NCBI RefSeq assembly: GCF_024508295.1
Contig: NZ_CP101990.1
Coordinates: forward strand, 2,728,001 to 2,792,000
Source of the DNA: Aeromicrobium duanguangcaii
GTDB lineage: Bacteria > Actinomycetota > Actinomycetes > Propionibacteriales > Nocardioidaceae
Direction of reading: 5' to 3'
DNA length: 64,000 nucleotides
Positions 11,638-19,881 of this stretch are shown here, one piece after another (the first letter of the stretch is position 1; every line of letters starts with the position of its first letter). A model generated the notes under the pieces. It did not search any database. It had not been told where the DNA came from and saw only the letters and a program-made list of their open reading frames with translations. Made by a program: the position numbers and the translations under genes.

Positions 11638-12657
11638 ATGATCACCCCGCCCTCCCCGACCGTTCGGGACGCCGCTCGCGACCGACTCTCCGCCCTCGCC
11701 ATCCCCGCCGGGGCCCTCGGCCGACTCGGGGAGGTCGCGGTGTGGTGGTCCTCCGTGCGCGGCGAGACGACCCCCGCTCCCCCGTCGCACGTGCGGGCCG
11801 TGGTGTTCGCCGGCGACCACGGGGTCGCCTCCCACGGCGTCTCGGCCTACCCGTCGGCCATCACCGGCGCCATGGTGCGCGCGTTCGTCAGCGGCGTCGC
11901 GGGCGTCTCGGTGCTGGCCCGTCAGCACGACGTCACGCTGCGGGTGCTGGACCTGGGCGTCGACGGTGACTTCCCCGACCTCGACCCCGCCCTGGGCGAG
12001 TTCAAGGTGCGCCGCGGGACCGAGCCGATCCACCTGACCGACGCGATGACCGCCAACGAGACCCGGCAGGCCATCGACGCCGGCCGCCGGATCGCCGAGC
12101 AGGAGATCGCGGCCGGCGCCGACCTGCTGATCGGTGGCGACATGGGCATCGGGAACACGACCCCGGCGGTCGCGCTGATCGCCGGCGCCCTGGGCCTGGC
12201 GGCCGAGGACGTCGTCGGGCGCGGCACCGGGATCGACGACGCCGGGCTCGCCCTCAAGACCGACGTCGTCGCGACGGCCCTGAAGCGGGCGGGCGACCGC
12301 GTGGCCGATCCGGTCGAGCTGCTCGCCGCTCTCGGTAGCCCCGACCTCGCCGCGCAGGCGTCGTTCATCTCGACCGCCGCGCAGGCGGGTGTGCCGGTGT
12401 TGCTGGACGGCGTGATCTCCGTGGCCGCCGCGATCGTCGCCGAACGCCTCACCCCCGGGGTGGCGCCCTGGCTCGCCGCCGGTCACCGCTCCACCGAGCA
12501 GGCCCAGTGGCGCGCGCTGGACGCGCTCGGCCTGGAGCCGCTGCTGGATCTCGACATGCGACTGGGTGAGGGATCGGGCGCCGTCACGGCGGTGCCCATC
12601 GTCCGGTCGGCCGCGCTGCTGCTGTCGCAGATGGCGCTCCTGGACGAGTTGATGTGA
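11638..12657 (+). CDS. cobT: Nicotinate-nucleotide-dimethylbenzimidazole phosphoribosyltransferase
   Basis: Activates the lower-ligand base of cobalamin by forming alpha-ribazole phosphate from nicotinate mononucleotide and dimethylbenzimidazole or a related base. The 339-residue product contains FAGDHGVASHGVSAYP, GGDMGIGNTTPA and, near the C-terminus, LGEGSGAVTAVPIVRSA, which includes the catalytic Glu. The ATG at 11638 directly follows a -10-like GACAAT. The stop overlaps the cobS GTG (GTGA), so cobT and cobS are coupled. With cobS and the distant cobU it completes nucleotide-loop assembly. Confidence 0.95.
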   Translation: MITPPSPTVRDAARDRLSALAIPAGALGRLGEVAVWWSSVRGETTPAPPSHVRAVVFAGDHGVASHGVSAYPSAITGAMVRAFVSGVAGVSVLARQHDVTLRVLDLGVDGDFPDLDPALGEFKVRRGTEPIHLTDAMTANETRQAIDAGRRIAEQEIAAGADLLIGGDMGIGNTTPAVALIAGALGLAAEDVVGRGTGIDDAGLALKTDVVATALKRAGDRVADPVELLAALGSPDLAAQASFISTAAQAGVPVLLDGVISVAAAIVAERLTPGVAPWLAAGHRSTEQAQWRALDALGLEPLLDLDMRLGEGSGAVTAVPIVRSAALLLSQMALLDELM

Positions 12658-13433
12658 GCCGGTTCTCCGACGCGGTCCGGCTGTCGACCGGCACCTTCAG
12701 CGCCGTCCCGGTCCCGGCGCCCCGGCGCGTCGATCGCGAGACGGCCGGCATCGCCGTCGCGATCGCCCCATTGGCCGTCCTGCCGGTCGGCCTGCTCGTC
12801 GCCGCCGTCGCGTGGGGAGCCCGTGAGCTGGGGCTGGCACAGATCGTGGTCGGAGCGCTCGCCATCGGTGTCGGCGCCTGGGCCACGCGGGGGTTCCATC
12901 TCGACGGCCTGGCCGACACCGCGGACGCGTTGGCGTCGTCCTACGACCGCGAGCGAGCACTGACGGTCGCCCGCACCGGCGACGTCGGACCGGCCGGCGC
13001 GGCCACGCTCGTCCTGGTCCTGCTCGTCCAGGCGGCCTCCGCCGGCGCGGTGGCCACGTACTGGTCGTGGGGACCCGCAGCGGTCGGCATCCTGTGGTGT
13101 CTGGCCCGCGCCGGCGCCACGGTGGGGCTGCGCCGCGGCGTCCCGGCCGCCCGGCAGGACGGCATGGGCGCGACCTTCGCGGGCAGCGTGCCGGTCGTGG
13201 CCCTCGTCGCCGTCTGGCTCCTCGTGGCGGCAGCCGCCGTGGCCGTCACCGGCCTCACCGGCGCCTCGATCGCGCAGGGCCTCGTCACCGCCGTGGCTAC
13301 GCTGCTGGTCATGTTCGCGGTCGTCGCCCACGTCGTGCGTCGCCTCGGCGGCATCATCGGCGACGCCGTAGGCGCCAGCGTCGAGATCGCGCTCGCGGTC
13401 CTGCTGATCGGGTTCGCGGCGGTCGTCGCATGA
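12654..13433 (+). CDS. cobS: Adenosylcobinamide-GDP ribazoletransferase (cobalamin synthase)
   Basis: Integral membrane enzyme that joins adenosylcobinamide-GDP to alpha-ribazole or its phosphate in the last step of B12 assembly. The 259-residue, strongly hydrophobic protein has about seven TM segments and the family motif GFHLDGLADTADAL near 81-94. It starts at a GTG overlapping the cobT stop by four bases and ends in an ATGA overlap with the next gene. It encodes the salvage end of the pathway; no corrin-ring synthesis genes are present in this window. Confidence 0.94.
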   Translation: MSRFSDAVRLSTGTFSAVPVPAPRRVDRETAGIAVAIAPLAVLPVGLLVAAVAWGARELGLAQIVVGALAIGVGAWATRGFHLDGLADTADALASSYDRERALTVARTGDVGPAGAATLVLVLLVQAASAGAVATYWSWGPAAVGILWCLARAGATVGLRRGVPAARQDGMGATFAGSVPVVALVAVWLLVAAAAVAVTGLTGASIAQGLVTAVATLLVMFAVVAHVVRRLGGIIGDAVGASVEIALAVLLIGFAAVVA

Positions 13434-14032
13434 CCTTCATCGGACCCGACGGCGCACCACGCTGCGACTGGGCCGGCGGCGCCCCCGGGTTCGTCGAGTA
13501 CCACGACACCGAGTGGGGCTTCCCCGTCTCCGACGACGTGCGCCTGTTCGAGAAGTTCTGCCTCGAGGGATTCCAGTCCGGCCTGTCGTGGCGCACGATC
13601 CTGGACAAGCGCGAGAACTTCCGCGCCGCGTTCGCCGGGTTCGACCTCGAGACGGTCGCCGGCTACGACGAGTCCGACGTCGCTAGTCTCCTGCAGGACG
13701 CGGGCATCGTCCGGCACCGCGGCAAGATCGAGGCCACCATCAACAACGCCGCGCGCGCCCTCGAGCTGATCGAGACAGAGGGTTCCCTGGCGGCGTACGT
13801 CTGGCGGCACGAGCCCGACCCCGCCGAGGTGCCCGTCCCCCAGTCGCTGACCACCTCGCCGACCGCCACCGCGATGTCGAAGGACCTCAAGAAGCGGGGT
13901 TGGAAGTTCGTCGGCCCCACGACCGTCTTCTCGTTCATGGAGGCGATGGGGCTGATCAACGACCACACGCACGACTGCGTCGTGCGGGCGCAGGTCGACA
14001 CGGCCCGCGCCGCGTTCGTCCGCCCGTCCTGA
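13430..14032 (+). CDS. tag: DNA-3-methyladenine glycosylase I
   Basis: Base-excision repair enzyme that removes 3-methyladenine. The 200-residue product has the Tag-type N-terminus with a Cys and WGFPVSDDVRLFEKFCLEGFQSGLSWRT-like segment (about 32-57), and the zinc-binding C-terminal HTHDC motif near 181-185. Its ATG overlaps the cobS stop (ATGA), so it is translated from the cobTS transcript although it has no known link to B12. It converges with cobU, with 9 bp between them. Confidence 0.92.
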   Translation: MTFIGPDGAPRCDWAGGAPGFVEYHDTEWGFPVSDDVRLFEKFCLEGFQSGLSWRTILDKRENFRAAFAGFDLETVAGYDESDVASLLQDAGIVRHRGKIEATINNAARALELIETEGSLAAYVWRHEPDPAEVPVPQSLTTSPTATAMSKDLKKRGWKFVGPTTVFSFMEAMGLINDHTHDCVVRAQVDTARAAFVRPS

Positions 14033-14041
14033 GCGGGACGG

Positions 14042-14572
14042 TCAGAGCCGCAGCACGCGGCCCGAGACGACCAGCAGGACCTCGTCGCAGTCGTCGGCGA
14101 ACCGCTGGTTGACCGTGCCGAGCAGGTCGCGGAACAGCCGGCCCGAGCGCGTCTCGGGAACGACGCCCCACCCGACCTCGTTGGTCACCACGACGACGTC
14201 CTCGGCGTGAGCGGTCATCGCCGAGATGGCGTCCTCGACCCGCTTCCACAGCAGCGGCTCCCACTCGTCGAGGGTCTGGTCCCACCCGTCGAGCTCGTCG
14301 ATCAGCGAGGTGACCCATGTGCCGAGGCAGTCGATGATGACCGGGGTGTCGGCCATGGCGATCGCCTGCTCCAGATCGCTGGTCTCGATCGTCTTCCAGT
14401 GCTCGGGACGACGCTCGCGATGGGCCCGGACCCGGGCCGCCCAGTCGGGGTCGAACTCGGGGTCCGGCGGCGGACCGGGGGCGATGTACGTGACGTCGGG
14501 CGCGCCGACGACCAACGACTCGGCCTGGAACGACTTGCCGGAGCGCACACCACCGGTGATCAGGGTCCTCAT
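14042..14572 (-). CDS. cobU: Adenosylcobinamide kinase/adenosylcobinamide-phosphate guanylyltransferase
   Basis: Bifunctional enzyme that phosphorylates adenosylcobinamide and transfers GMP, giving adenosylcobinamide-GDP for CobS. The 176-residue product opens with the P-loop GGVRSGKS and has the VVVTNEVGWGVVPET segment typical of CobU. The ATG at 14572 is preferred to the adjacent GTG because TAGGCT lies exactly six bases upstream, giving a leaderless start. It lies 52 bp downstream of the riboswitch-controlled ECF operon on the same strand, so it could be expressed both from its own promoter and by read-through. Confidence 0.94.
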   Translation of the reverse strand: MRTLITGGVRSGKSFQAESLVVGAPDVTYIAPGPPPDPEFDPDWAARVRAHRERRPEHWKTIETSDLEQAIAMADTPVIIDCLGTWVTSLIDELDGWDQTLDEWEPLLWKRVEDAISAMTAHAEDVVVVTNEVGWGVVPETRSGRLFRDLLGTVNQRFADDCDEVLLVVSGRVLRL

Positions 14573-14578
14573 CACCGC

Positions 14579-14584
14579 AGCCTA
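14579..14584 (-). promoter_or_regulatory. Putative leaderless -10 box of cobU (TAGGCT)
   Basis: TAGGCT on the minus strand, 6 nt before the cobU ATG, inside the 52-bp gap after the ECF operon. Confidence 0.5.
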
Positions 14585-14624
14585 GCCCTGACCGACACCG
14601 CTCGTCCCGATCCGCGCGCCGGGC

Positions 14625-15260
14625 TCACTGGCGCTTGCGGCGGGCGACGATGAAGGCGGCGACCGCCACCAGAAACGCCGCGCCGATCGCGATCGGCAGC
14701 ACGGTCGTCGTGGCGGTGGACGACTCGTCGTCCTCGTCGGACGCCTTCTCGTCGTGGCCGGCGACGACGGCGTCCTCACGGGTCTGCGCGTCGGCCGCGG
14801 CGTTCACCTCGACGTTCTCACCGTCGGACATCTGCTGGTACTTCAGCGCGATGAAGTCGCCGGCGGCCAGTTCGTACTCATGCAGGCCGACCGAGGCGTA
14901 GTCCCAGTCCTGACCCTCCTTCGCCACCATGAACGCCCAGTAGCCCGGCCCGTCGAGCGCGGTGCCGCACTTCTCCTGCGTGGGCGTGGGCTGACCGTCG
15001 ATGCGGCACAGCATCCCCGGCGAGGCGGACGTCTCCTGGGTCTCGACCCCGGCGTCGGCCAACGCCTGCTCACCGGTCTGGCCCACGGCGTGCTGGGCGC
15101 ACAGGATCCGGTCCTTGCCGTCGAGCGCGCCGAACTCCAGGACGATCGGCACGTCCTGGTCGGACTCACACGACTCGTGCGCGGTCGCCGCGGTCGGCAG
15201 GACCGTGACGGCCGCGGCGAGCAGCAGGAGCGCTGCGAGACGGGCGGACAAGGACTTCAT
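14625..15260 (-). CDS. Secreted, C-terminally anchored DUF4430-like protein (first copy)
   Basis: The 211-residue protein has a signal peptide (1-27), a compact domain (about 35-142), an acidic linker and a C-terminal TM helix (187-205) ending in RRKRQ, so the domain faces outside. Landmarks are GMLCRIDG (82-89), a second Cys at 98, YW at 107-108, WDYASVG and AAGDFIALKYQ (132-142). These match the pattern of DUF4430, the domain that forms the cobalamin-contacting C-terminal part of animal intrinsic factor and transcobalamin. It shares these landmarks with the protein at 19024-19881. It is the last gene of the riboswitch-controlled ECF operon (ATGA overlap with the S component; AAGGAG site), so a role as surface corrinoid receptor is inferred. 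Confidence 0.75.
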   Translation of the reverse strand: MKSLSARLAALLLLAAAVTVLPTAATAHESCESDQDVPIVLEFGALDGKDRILCAQHAVGQTGEQALADAGVETQETSASPGMLCRIDGQPTPTQEKCGTALDGPGYWAFMVAKEGQDWDYASVGLHEYELAAGDFIALKYQQMSDGENVEVNAAADAQTREDAVVAGHDEKASDEDDESSTATTTVLPIAIGAAFLVAVAAFIVARRKRQ

Positions 15261-16072
15261 GACGTCTCCTTCGGGAGGTAGCGGGCGCGCCGGGCGGCAC
15301 GCCTCAGGGTGGCCAGGACGGCCGGGCCCAGCGTCACGATCAGCAGCACGTTCGTGATCGCTCGCCCCAGGTCCCAGCCCCAGAACGAGGTCAGCAGGGT
15401 GAACACGAGGAACCGGTGCAGGTTGTCGAGCACCGGGTCGCCGGGGACCATCGACAGCGAGTCCTCGGCGCCGGGGATCGCGATGCCGAGCGTGAACGGC
15501 CACGACGAGAGGTTCATCAGCAGGCCGAACCCGTACGCCGCGACGATCGCGTACCCGGCGAGCATCACGATCTCGGCTCGGCCGGTGACCCGGCGCGGCA
15601 ACAGGCCGGCGCCCATCCCCACCCATGCGGCGCACAGCATCTGGAACGGCAGCCAGGGCCCCACCCCCGAGGTCAGCAACGCCGACGCGAAGAGGCTCGT
15701 GCAGCCCAGGACGAAGCCGAACCCGGCCCCGAAGACGCGCCCGCCGAGGATCAGCAGGAAGAAGACCAGCTCGACCCCCGCCACGCCCGCGCCGAGCGGC
15801 CGCACGGCCGCGTTGATCGCGCTCAGCACGCCCAGCATCGCCAGCGCCTTGGAGTCCAGGCCGCCCTCGGAGAGCTCGGCGATCACGACCAGGACCACGA
15901 CGGGCATGAGGGCCATGAACAGGAACGGCTGGTCGACGCGCGTCTCGCCGGGCGTCGGCGAGATGATCAACGGCCACAGCAGCATGACCAGGCCGGCGAT
16001 GCTGGCGGCGGTCAGGACCAGCGCCGAGCGCAGGGTCACCGGGACGGCGACCCGGGTCCGGGACGCGCTCAT
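15257..16072 (-). CDS. ECF transporter S component, probable corrinoid or cobalamin specificity
   Basis: Membrane substrate-binding subunit of an energy-coupling-factor importer. The 271-residue protein has about six or seven hydrophobic segments, including LVLTAASIAGLVMLLWPLII near 17-36 and VELVFFLLILGGRVFGAGFG near 100-119, and short charged ends. The sequence alone does not fix the substrate. Substrate is inferred from the cobalamin riboswitch upstream of the operon, the flanking DUF4430 proteins and cobU. It overlaps the fused ATPase (ATGA) before it and the DUF4430 gene (ATGA) after it. Confidence 0.82.
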   Translation of the reverse strand: MSASRTRVAVPVTLRSALVLTAASIAGLVMLLWPLIISPTPGETRVDQPFLFMALMPVVVLVVIAELSEGGLDSKALAMLGVLSAINAAVRPLGAGVAGVELVFFLLILGGRVFGAGFGFVLGCTSLFASALLTSGVGPWLPFQMLCAAWVGMGAGLLPRRVTGRAEIVMLAGYAIVAAYGFGLLMNLSSWPFTLGIAIPGAEDSLSMVPGDPVLDNLHRFLVFTLLTSFWGWDLGRAITNVLLIVTLGPAVLATLRRAARRARYLPKETS

Positions 16073-17670
16073 CGGACGACCTCCGACGGCAGCGCGGCGG
16101 CCACCTCGTCGACCGTGAGCCAGTCGGGACCGAGCACCTTGGAGACCTGCGGCGCGAACGCCGGCGACTCGGCCAGCACCTCGCGCACCGGGCCGGACGA
16201 GACGACCTCGCCGTCCGCGAGGACGACGACCGTGTCGGCCACCGCGGCGACGAACTCGACGTCGTGACTGGACACGACGATGCCGTGCCCGTCGGCGGCC
16301 AGGTCGTGCAGGATGCGCGCCAGCTCCGCCTTGCCGGGATAGTCCAGGCCGCGCGTGGGCTCGTCGAGCGCCACCACCGCGGGCTGGGCGGTCAGCACGA
16401 CGGCCAGGACGAGCGCCAGCTTCTGGCCCTCGGACAGGTCGCGCGGGTGACGCCGTCCCACGATGCCCGGCGCCAACCGCTCCAGCAGGGCCCGGCAGGT
16501 TCCCGGGGCGACGCCGGCCTGGTCGTCGGCGGCGGCGCACTCGCGGTCGACCGTCTCGAGGTAGAGCAGGTCGGCGGCCGTCTGCGGCACGAGACCGACG
16601 AGCATCCGCGCCTCGGCCGGCCGCACGTCACCGGGGTCGACTCCGTCCACGTCGACGACGCCGGTGGTGCGGTCGCCGGTGCCCTGCACCGCCCACAGCA
16701 GCGAGCTCTTGCCCGAGCCGTTGCGACCCATGAGGGCCACCACCTCGCCGTGCCCGACCCGCAGGTCGACGCCGTCGACGGCGGTGAAGTGCCCGTAGCG
16801 CACCGTGATGCCTCGCGCCTGCAACGCCGGTCGACGCTCGGGGGTGGGCGGCACGGGCGGCGGTCCGAGCCGCGCGGCCAGCGGCTTGACCCGACGCCGG
16901 GCCTCGCGCACCGACAGCGGCAGCGGCCGCCAATCAGCCAGCCGTCCCAGCTGCACGAGCGGGGGCGCGACCGGGGCATCGACGAGGAGCTCGGCCGGAT
17001 CGCCGATGCGGACCCGGCCGTCCTCGACCAGCACCAGCCGGTCGGCGAAGGGAACCACTCGCTCCATCCGGTGCTCCGCGACGATCACGGTGAGCGCGAG
17101 GTCGTCGACGAGGCGGGCGATGGTCGCCAGGACGTCCTCGGCCGCGGTGGGGTCGAGCGCGGAGGTGGGCTCGTCGAGCACGAGCACGCGCGGGTGCATC
17201 GTCAGGACCGATCCGATGGCCACGCGCTGCTGCTGGCCGCCGGACAGGGACCGCACGGAGCGTCGTCGCAGGTCGGCGATCCCGAGCAGGTCGAGCGTCT
17301 CCTCGACCCGGCGGCGCATCGTCTGCGGGTCGAGACCGAGGTGCTCCATGCCGTAGGCCAGCTCGTCCTCGACCACGTCGGCGACGAATCCCGAGAGGGG
17401 GTCCTGGGCCACGTAGCCCACGAGGTGCGCCAGCTCGCGCGGCGGACGGCCCACGATGGAGGCGCCGTCGATGCGGATGTCACCGGCGAGCGTGCCGCCG
17501 GTGAAGTGCGGCACGAGTCCGTTCACCATGGCGAGCAGGGTCGACTTGCCCGACCCGGTGCGGCCGGAGACCAGCACCAGCTCGCCCTCGTCGATCTCGA
17601 GGTCGACCCCGGCCAGCGTCGGCACGTCGGCCCCGTCGTACCAGAAGGTGACGTCGTCGAAGGAGATCAT
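16069..17670 (-). CDS. ECF transporter ATPase, two ABC domains fused
   Basis: The 533-residue protein carries two complete ABC ATPase domains, the equivalent of EcfA and EcfA' in one chain. Domain 1 has GRTGSGKST and LSGGQQQRVAIG with VLVLDEPTSALD. Domain 2 has GRNGSGKSS, a shifted signature LSEGQKLALVLA and VVALDEPTRGLD. It powers import by coupling to EcfT in the membrane. The ATG overlaps the ecfT stop (ATGA) and its own stop overlaps the S-component start, so the module is made in fixed order from one mRNA. Confidence 0.92.
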   Translation of the reverse strand: MISFDDVTFWYDGADVPTLAGVDLEIDEGELVLVSGRTGSGKSTLLAMVNGLVPHFTGGTLAGDIRIDGASIVGRPPRELAHLVGYVAQDPLSGFVADVVEDELAYGMEHLGLDPQTMRRRVEETLDLLGIADLRRRSVRSLSGGQQQRVAIGSVLTMHPRVLVLDEPTSALDPTAAEDVLATIARLVDDLALTVIVAEHRMERVVPFADRLVLVEDGRVRIGDPAELLVDAPVAPPLVQLGRLADWRPLPLSVREARRRVKPLAARLGPPPVPPTPERRPALQARGITVRYGHFTAVDGVDLRVGHGEVVALMGRNGSGKSSLLWAVQGTGDRTTGVVDVDGVDPGDVRPAEARMLVGLVPQTAADLLYLETVDRECAAADDQAGVAPGTCRALLERLAPGIVGRRHPRDLSEGQKLALVLAVVLTAQPAVVALDEPTRGLDYPGKAELARILHDLAADGHGIVVSSHDVEFVAAVADTVVVLADGEVVSSGPVREVLAESPAFAPQVSKVLGPDWLTVDEVAAALPSEVVR

Positions 17671-18812
17671 GCGCGCTCACCTCCGACCTCGTCGTGGGAG
17701 ACGGGGGCCTGCGGGGCCACGAAGACCGGCGCGATCGCGAGGGCGACGACCAGCAGCGAGGCCACGCTCAGCGGCGGCCAGCCCGGCACGTCGGGATAGA
17801 GCACGGCCACCTGCTCGGTGGACAGCAGCTTGAACCCGATGGCGACCGCGATGCCCGATCCGGCGGTGAGGTACTCGGCCGCGAGCCAGCGCATCGGCCG
17901 GTAACGGGTGCGGTGGACCCGGCGGCCCGCCGACCTCAGCGCCAGCACCGCGAAGACGAGTCCGGCGACGAGCATCGGGTAGGTCAGCACCTTCGGCGCC
18001 GCGCCGTCGAGATAGCCGTACGTGCCCACGCTCAGTCCGAACAGGCCGAGCAGCATCAGCACGCCGGTGACGAACCGCTCGCGCGGGGCGACGGAGCCAC
18101 TGCGGCCGTAGCCGCGCGCGTCCATCCCCGCCGCGAGCGTCATCGAGCGGTCGAGCGCGTCCTCGAGCACGGGGATCACGACGCGGTGCATCGCACCCGT
18201 GCCCCGGCTGGCGTCGCCGCGCAGCTTGCGGGCGCGGTTGACCCGGCGGACGCTCTCGGCCAACTGCGGGAACACCGAGACGGCCACGACCAGGGCGGCG
18301 CCGACCTCGTAGAGCGCCGGCGGGGCCGAGGCGAGCAGCCGCTTGGGGTTGGCCAGCGAGTTCGCGGCGCCGACGCAGATGATCAGCGCCGCCAGCCGCA
18401 TCCCGTCGTACGCGCCGACCAGCACCTCGTTGACGGTGACGTCGCCCAGCAGCTGGATCCCCCGCGCCGCCTCGGGCAGCGGGATCTCGGGCAGGTGGAA
18501 CAGCACCGGGTCGGCCGGGGTCGATCCGCCGCCGAGCACGATGCGGAAGACGACCCGCATCACCACGATGAGCAGGCCGAAGTACAGGTAGTAGCGGAAG
18601 GACAGTGCCCACGGCGCGTCGCCGCGGCACGCCGCCACGACCAGTCCCGCGATCGCGACTGTCGCCAGCAGGAGGAAGGGGTTCAGCGTGAAGGACGCCC
18701 CGGCTGCGAGGCCGAGCGCCCAGAGCCACCAGGCACCGGGGTGCAGCTCGCGTCGCGACCGGCCGGCGGACCGGCGCGTGGTGGGTGCGCTGGGGTCGGC
18801 GAGCGTGGTCAT
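17667..18812 (-). CDS. ECF transporter transmembrane component EcfT (CbiQ-like)
   Basis: Membrane scaffold that couples the ATPases to the S component. The 381-residue protein has several TM helices. The EcfT coupling-helix region near 200-245 (RARKLRGDAS, then MTLAAGMDARGYGRSG) contains the Ala-Arg-Gly motifs of the family. The ATG at 18812 follows AAGGGGACGAG; an upstream extension would run into the riboswitch. It has an extra C-terminal membrane region of about 120 residues compared with minimal EcfT proteins. First gene after the 18.9-kb cobalamin riboswitch. Confidence 0.9.
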   Translation of the reverse strand: MTTLADPSAPTTRRSAGRSRRELHPGAWWLWALGLAAGASFTLNPFLLLATVAIAGLVVAACRGDAPWALSFRYYLYFGLLIVVMRVVFRIVLGGGSTPADPVLFHLPEIPLPEAARGIQLLGDVTVNEVLVGAYDGMRLAALIICVGAANSLANPKRLLASAPPALYEVGAALVVAVSVFPQLAESVRRVNRARKLRGDASRGTGAMHRVVIPVLEDALDRSMTLAAGMDARGYGRSGSVAPRERFVTGVLMLLGLFGLSVGTYGYLDGAAPKVLTYPMLVAGLVFAVLALRSAGRRVHRTRYRPMRWLAAEYLTAGSGIAVAIGFKLLSTEQVAVLYPDVPGWPPLSVASLLVVALAIAPVFVAPQAPVSHDEVGGERA

Positions 18813-18894
18813 CTCGTCCCCTTCCCCGCGGCACGGGGGCGGGGACCCCGAAGGGTCGGCGCCCACCGGTTGTTGCGCGACAACATGTGGTGGC

Positions 18895-18996
18895 GGTCCG
18901 ACACGGGTTCCCGACTCGCCCCGCGCGCCCGAGCGCAACGGAACTCACGGTTGCGGCACAGCACCGGATTCACACCGGTTTCCCCTGGGCCGGACC
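18895..18996 (-). promoter_or_regulatory. Cobalamin riboswitch upstream of the ECF importer operon
   Basis: On the minus strand the sequence reads GGGGAAACCGGTGTGAATCC, then GGTGCTGTGCCGCAACCGT, then a B12-box-like GAGTCGGGAACCCGTGTC. This is the conserved core of the AdoCbl riboswitch. The closing stem pairs GGTCCGGC (18989-18996) with GTCGGACC (18895-18902). Between the aptamer and the ecfT start lie two GC-rich hairpins, one next to the AAGGGG ribosome binding site, so control of translation is plausible. Confidence 0.93.
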
Positions 18997-19023
18997 TGGG
19001 TTCAACGGGGCCGAGTCTATCCC

Positions 19024-19881
19024 TCATGCCGGATCAGATTCACGGCGTCGCCGCCAGACGACGCCGGCCGCGGCGCCCAGCACGACCACGAGGACGAGTC
19101 CGGCGGCGATCACCGGCGCGCTGGTGCCCGACGCGTCGGACTCGGCAGCCAGCGGCTGGACCGAGCCGTCGCCGTCACCTGCCGTCCCGACCGCGTGCCC
19201 GGGAGGAGGCGTGGCGGTCGTCGGTTGCGTCGTCGCGGAGGCCGTCGGGCTGGGTGTCGCCGGGGTTCCTGTCGGCCGGGTGCTGGGCGCGACCGAGCCC
19301 GGAGCAGTCGTCGCCGACGGCTGGGACCGGGCGACCGGGGCGTCCTTCGACGAGGCGCCCTCACCCGATGGACGCGAGGTCTTCTTCGCGGCGGTGTCGC
19401 CCGACGCGGCGGGCCGGGTCGGTTCCTTCTTCGGCGCGACCGGAGGCGCGACCGACGGCGGGGTCCGCTGCTGCGAGCCCTGGAAGACGAACGCGACCGA
19501 GCCCCCGGCCGGCACCTTGAGCGAGGTGACGCCCAGGCTGGAGTACACCCAGGAGCCGGACTTCCCGTCGGACCAGAACAGTCCCCAGTAGGCGTCACTG
19601 GGCGACGCCTCGACGCAGGGGTCGCCGGCGGGTGCGCCGTCGACCCGGCACACGAAGCCCGGGGCACGCGCGGCGTACTTCAGGGCGTGGCCCGCGGCCG
19701 AGAAGTTGTCGGACGCCCGGCCACCGCCGTCGCGGTCGCACCCGACCGAGCCGTTGACGACGACCGTGACCCCCGTGCCGGCCGGGCAGGCCGCAGCGTG
19801 GGCGGGTGCGGCCGCCCCCACCGCGCCGGCGGCGGCCCCGAGCAGGACCGCCGCCAGCGCACGGACGAGACGTGTGCTCAC
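19024..19881 (-). CDS. Secreted, C-terminally anchored DUF4430-like protein (second copy)
   Basis: The 285-residue protein has a signal peptide (about 1-30), a DUF4430-like domain (about 32-135), a Pro/Thr/Ser-rich linker (about 140-250) and a C-terminal TM helix followed by RRRR. The domain has strand VTVVVNG, GFVCRVDG (75-82), a Cys pair partner at 89, YW at 98-99 and PAGGSVAFVFQ. The linker would hold it away from the membrane, further than the copy at 14625. The GTG overlaps the stop of the toroid gene (GTGA), so the two are translated together. Inferred role: one half of a split intrinsic-factor-like cobalamin receptor. Confidence 0.75.
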   Translation of the reverse strand: MSTRLVRALAAVLLGAAAGAVGAAAPAHAAACPAGTGVTVVVNGSVGCDRDGGGRASDNFSAAGHALKYAARAPGFVCRVDGAPAGDPCVEASPSDAYWGLFWSDGKSGSWVYSSLGVTSLKVPAGGSVAFVFQGSQQRTPPSVAPPVAPKKEPTRPAASGDTAAKKTSRPSGEGASSKDAPVARSQPSATTAPGSVAPSTRPTGTPATPSPTASATTQPTTATPPPGHAVGTAGDGDGSVQPLAAESDASGTSAPVIAAGLVLVVVLGAAAGVVWRRRRESDPA

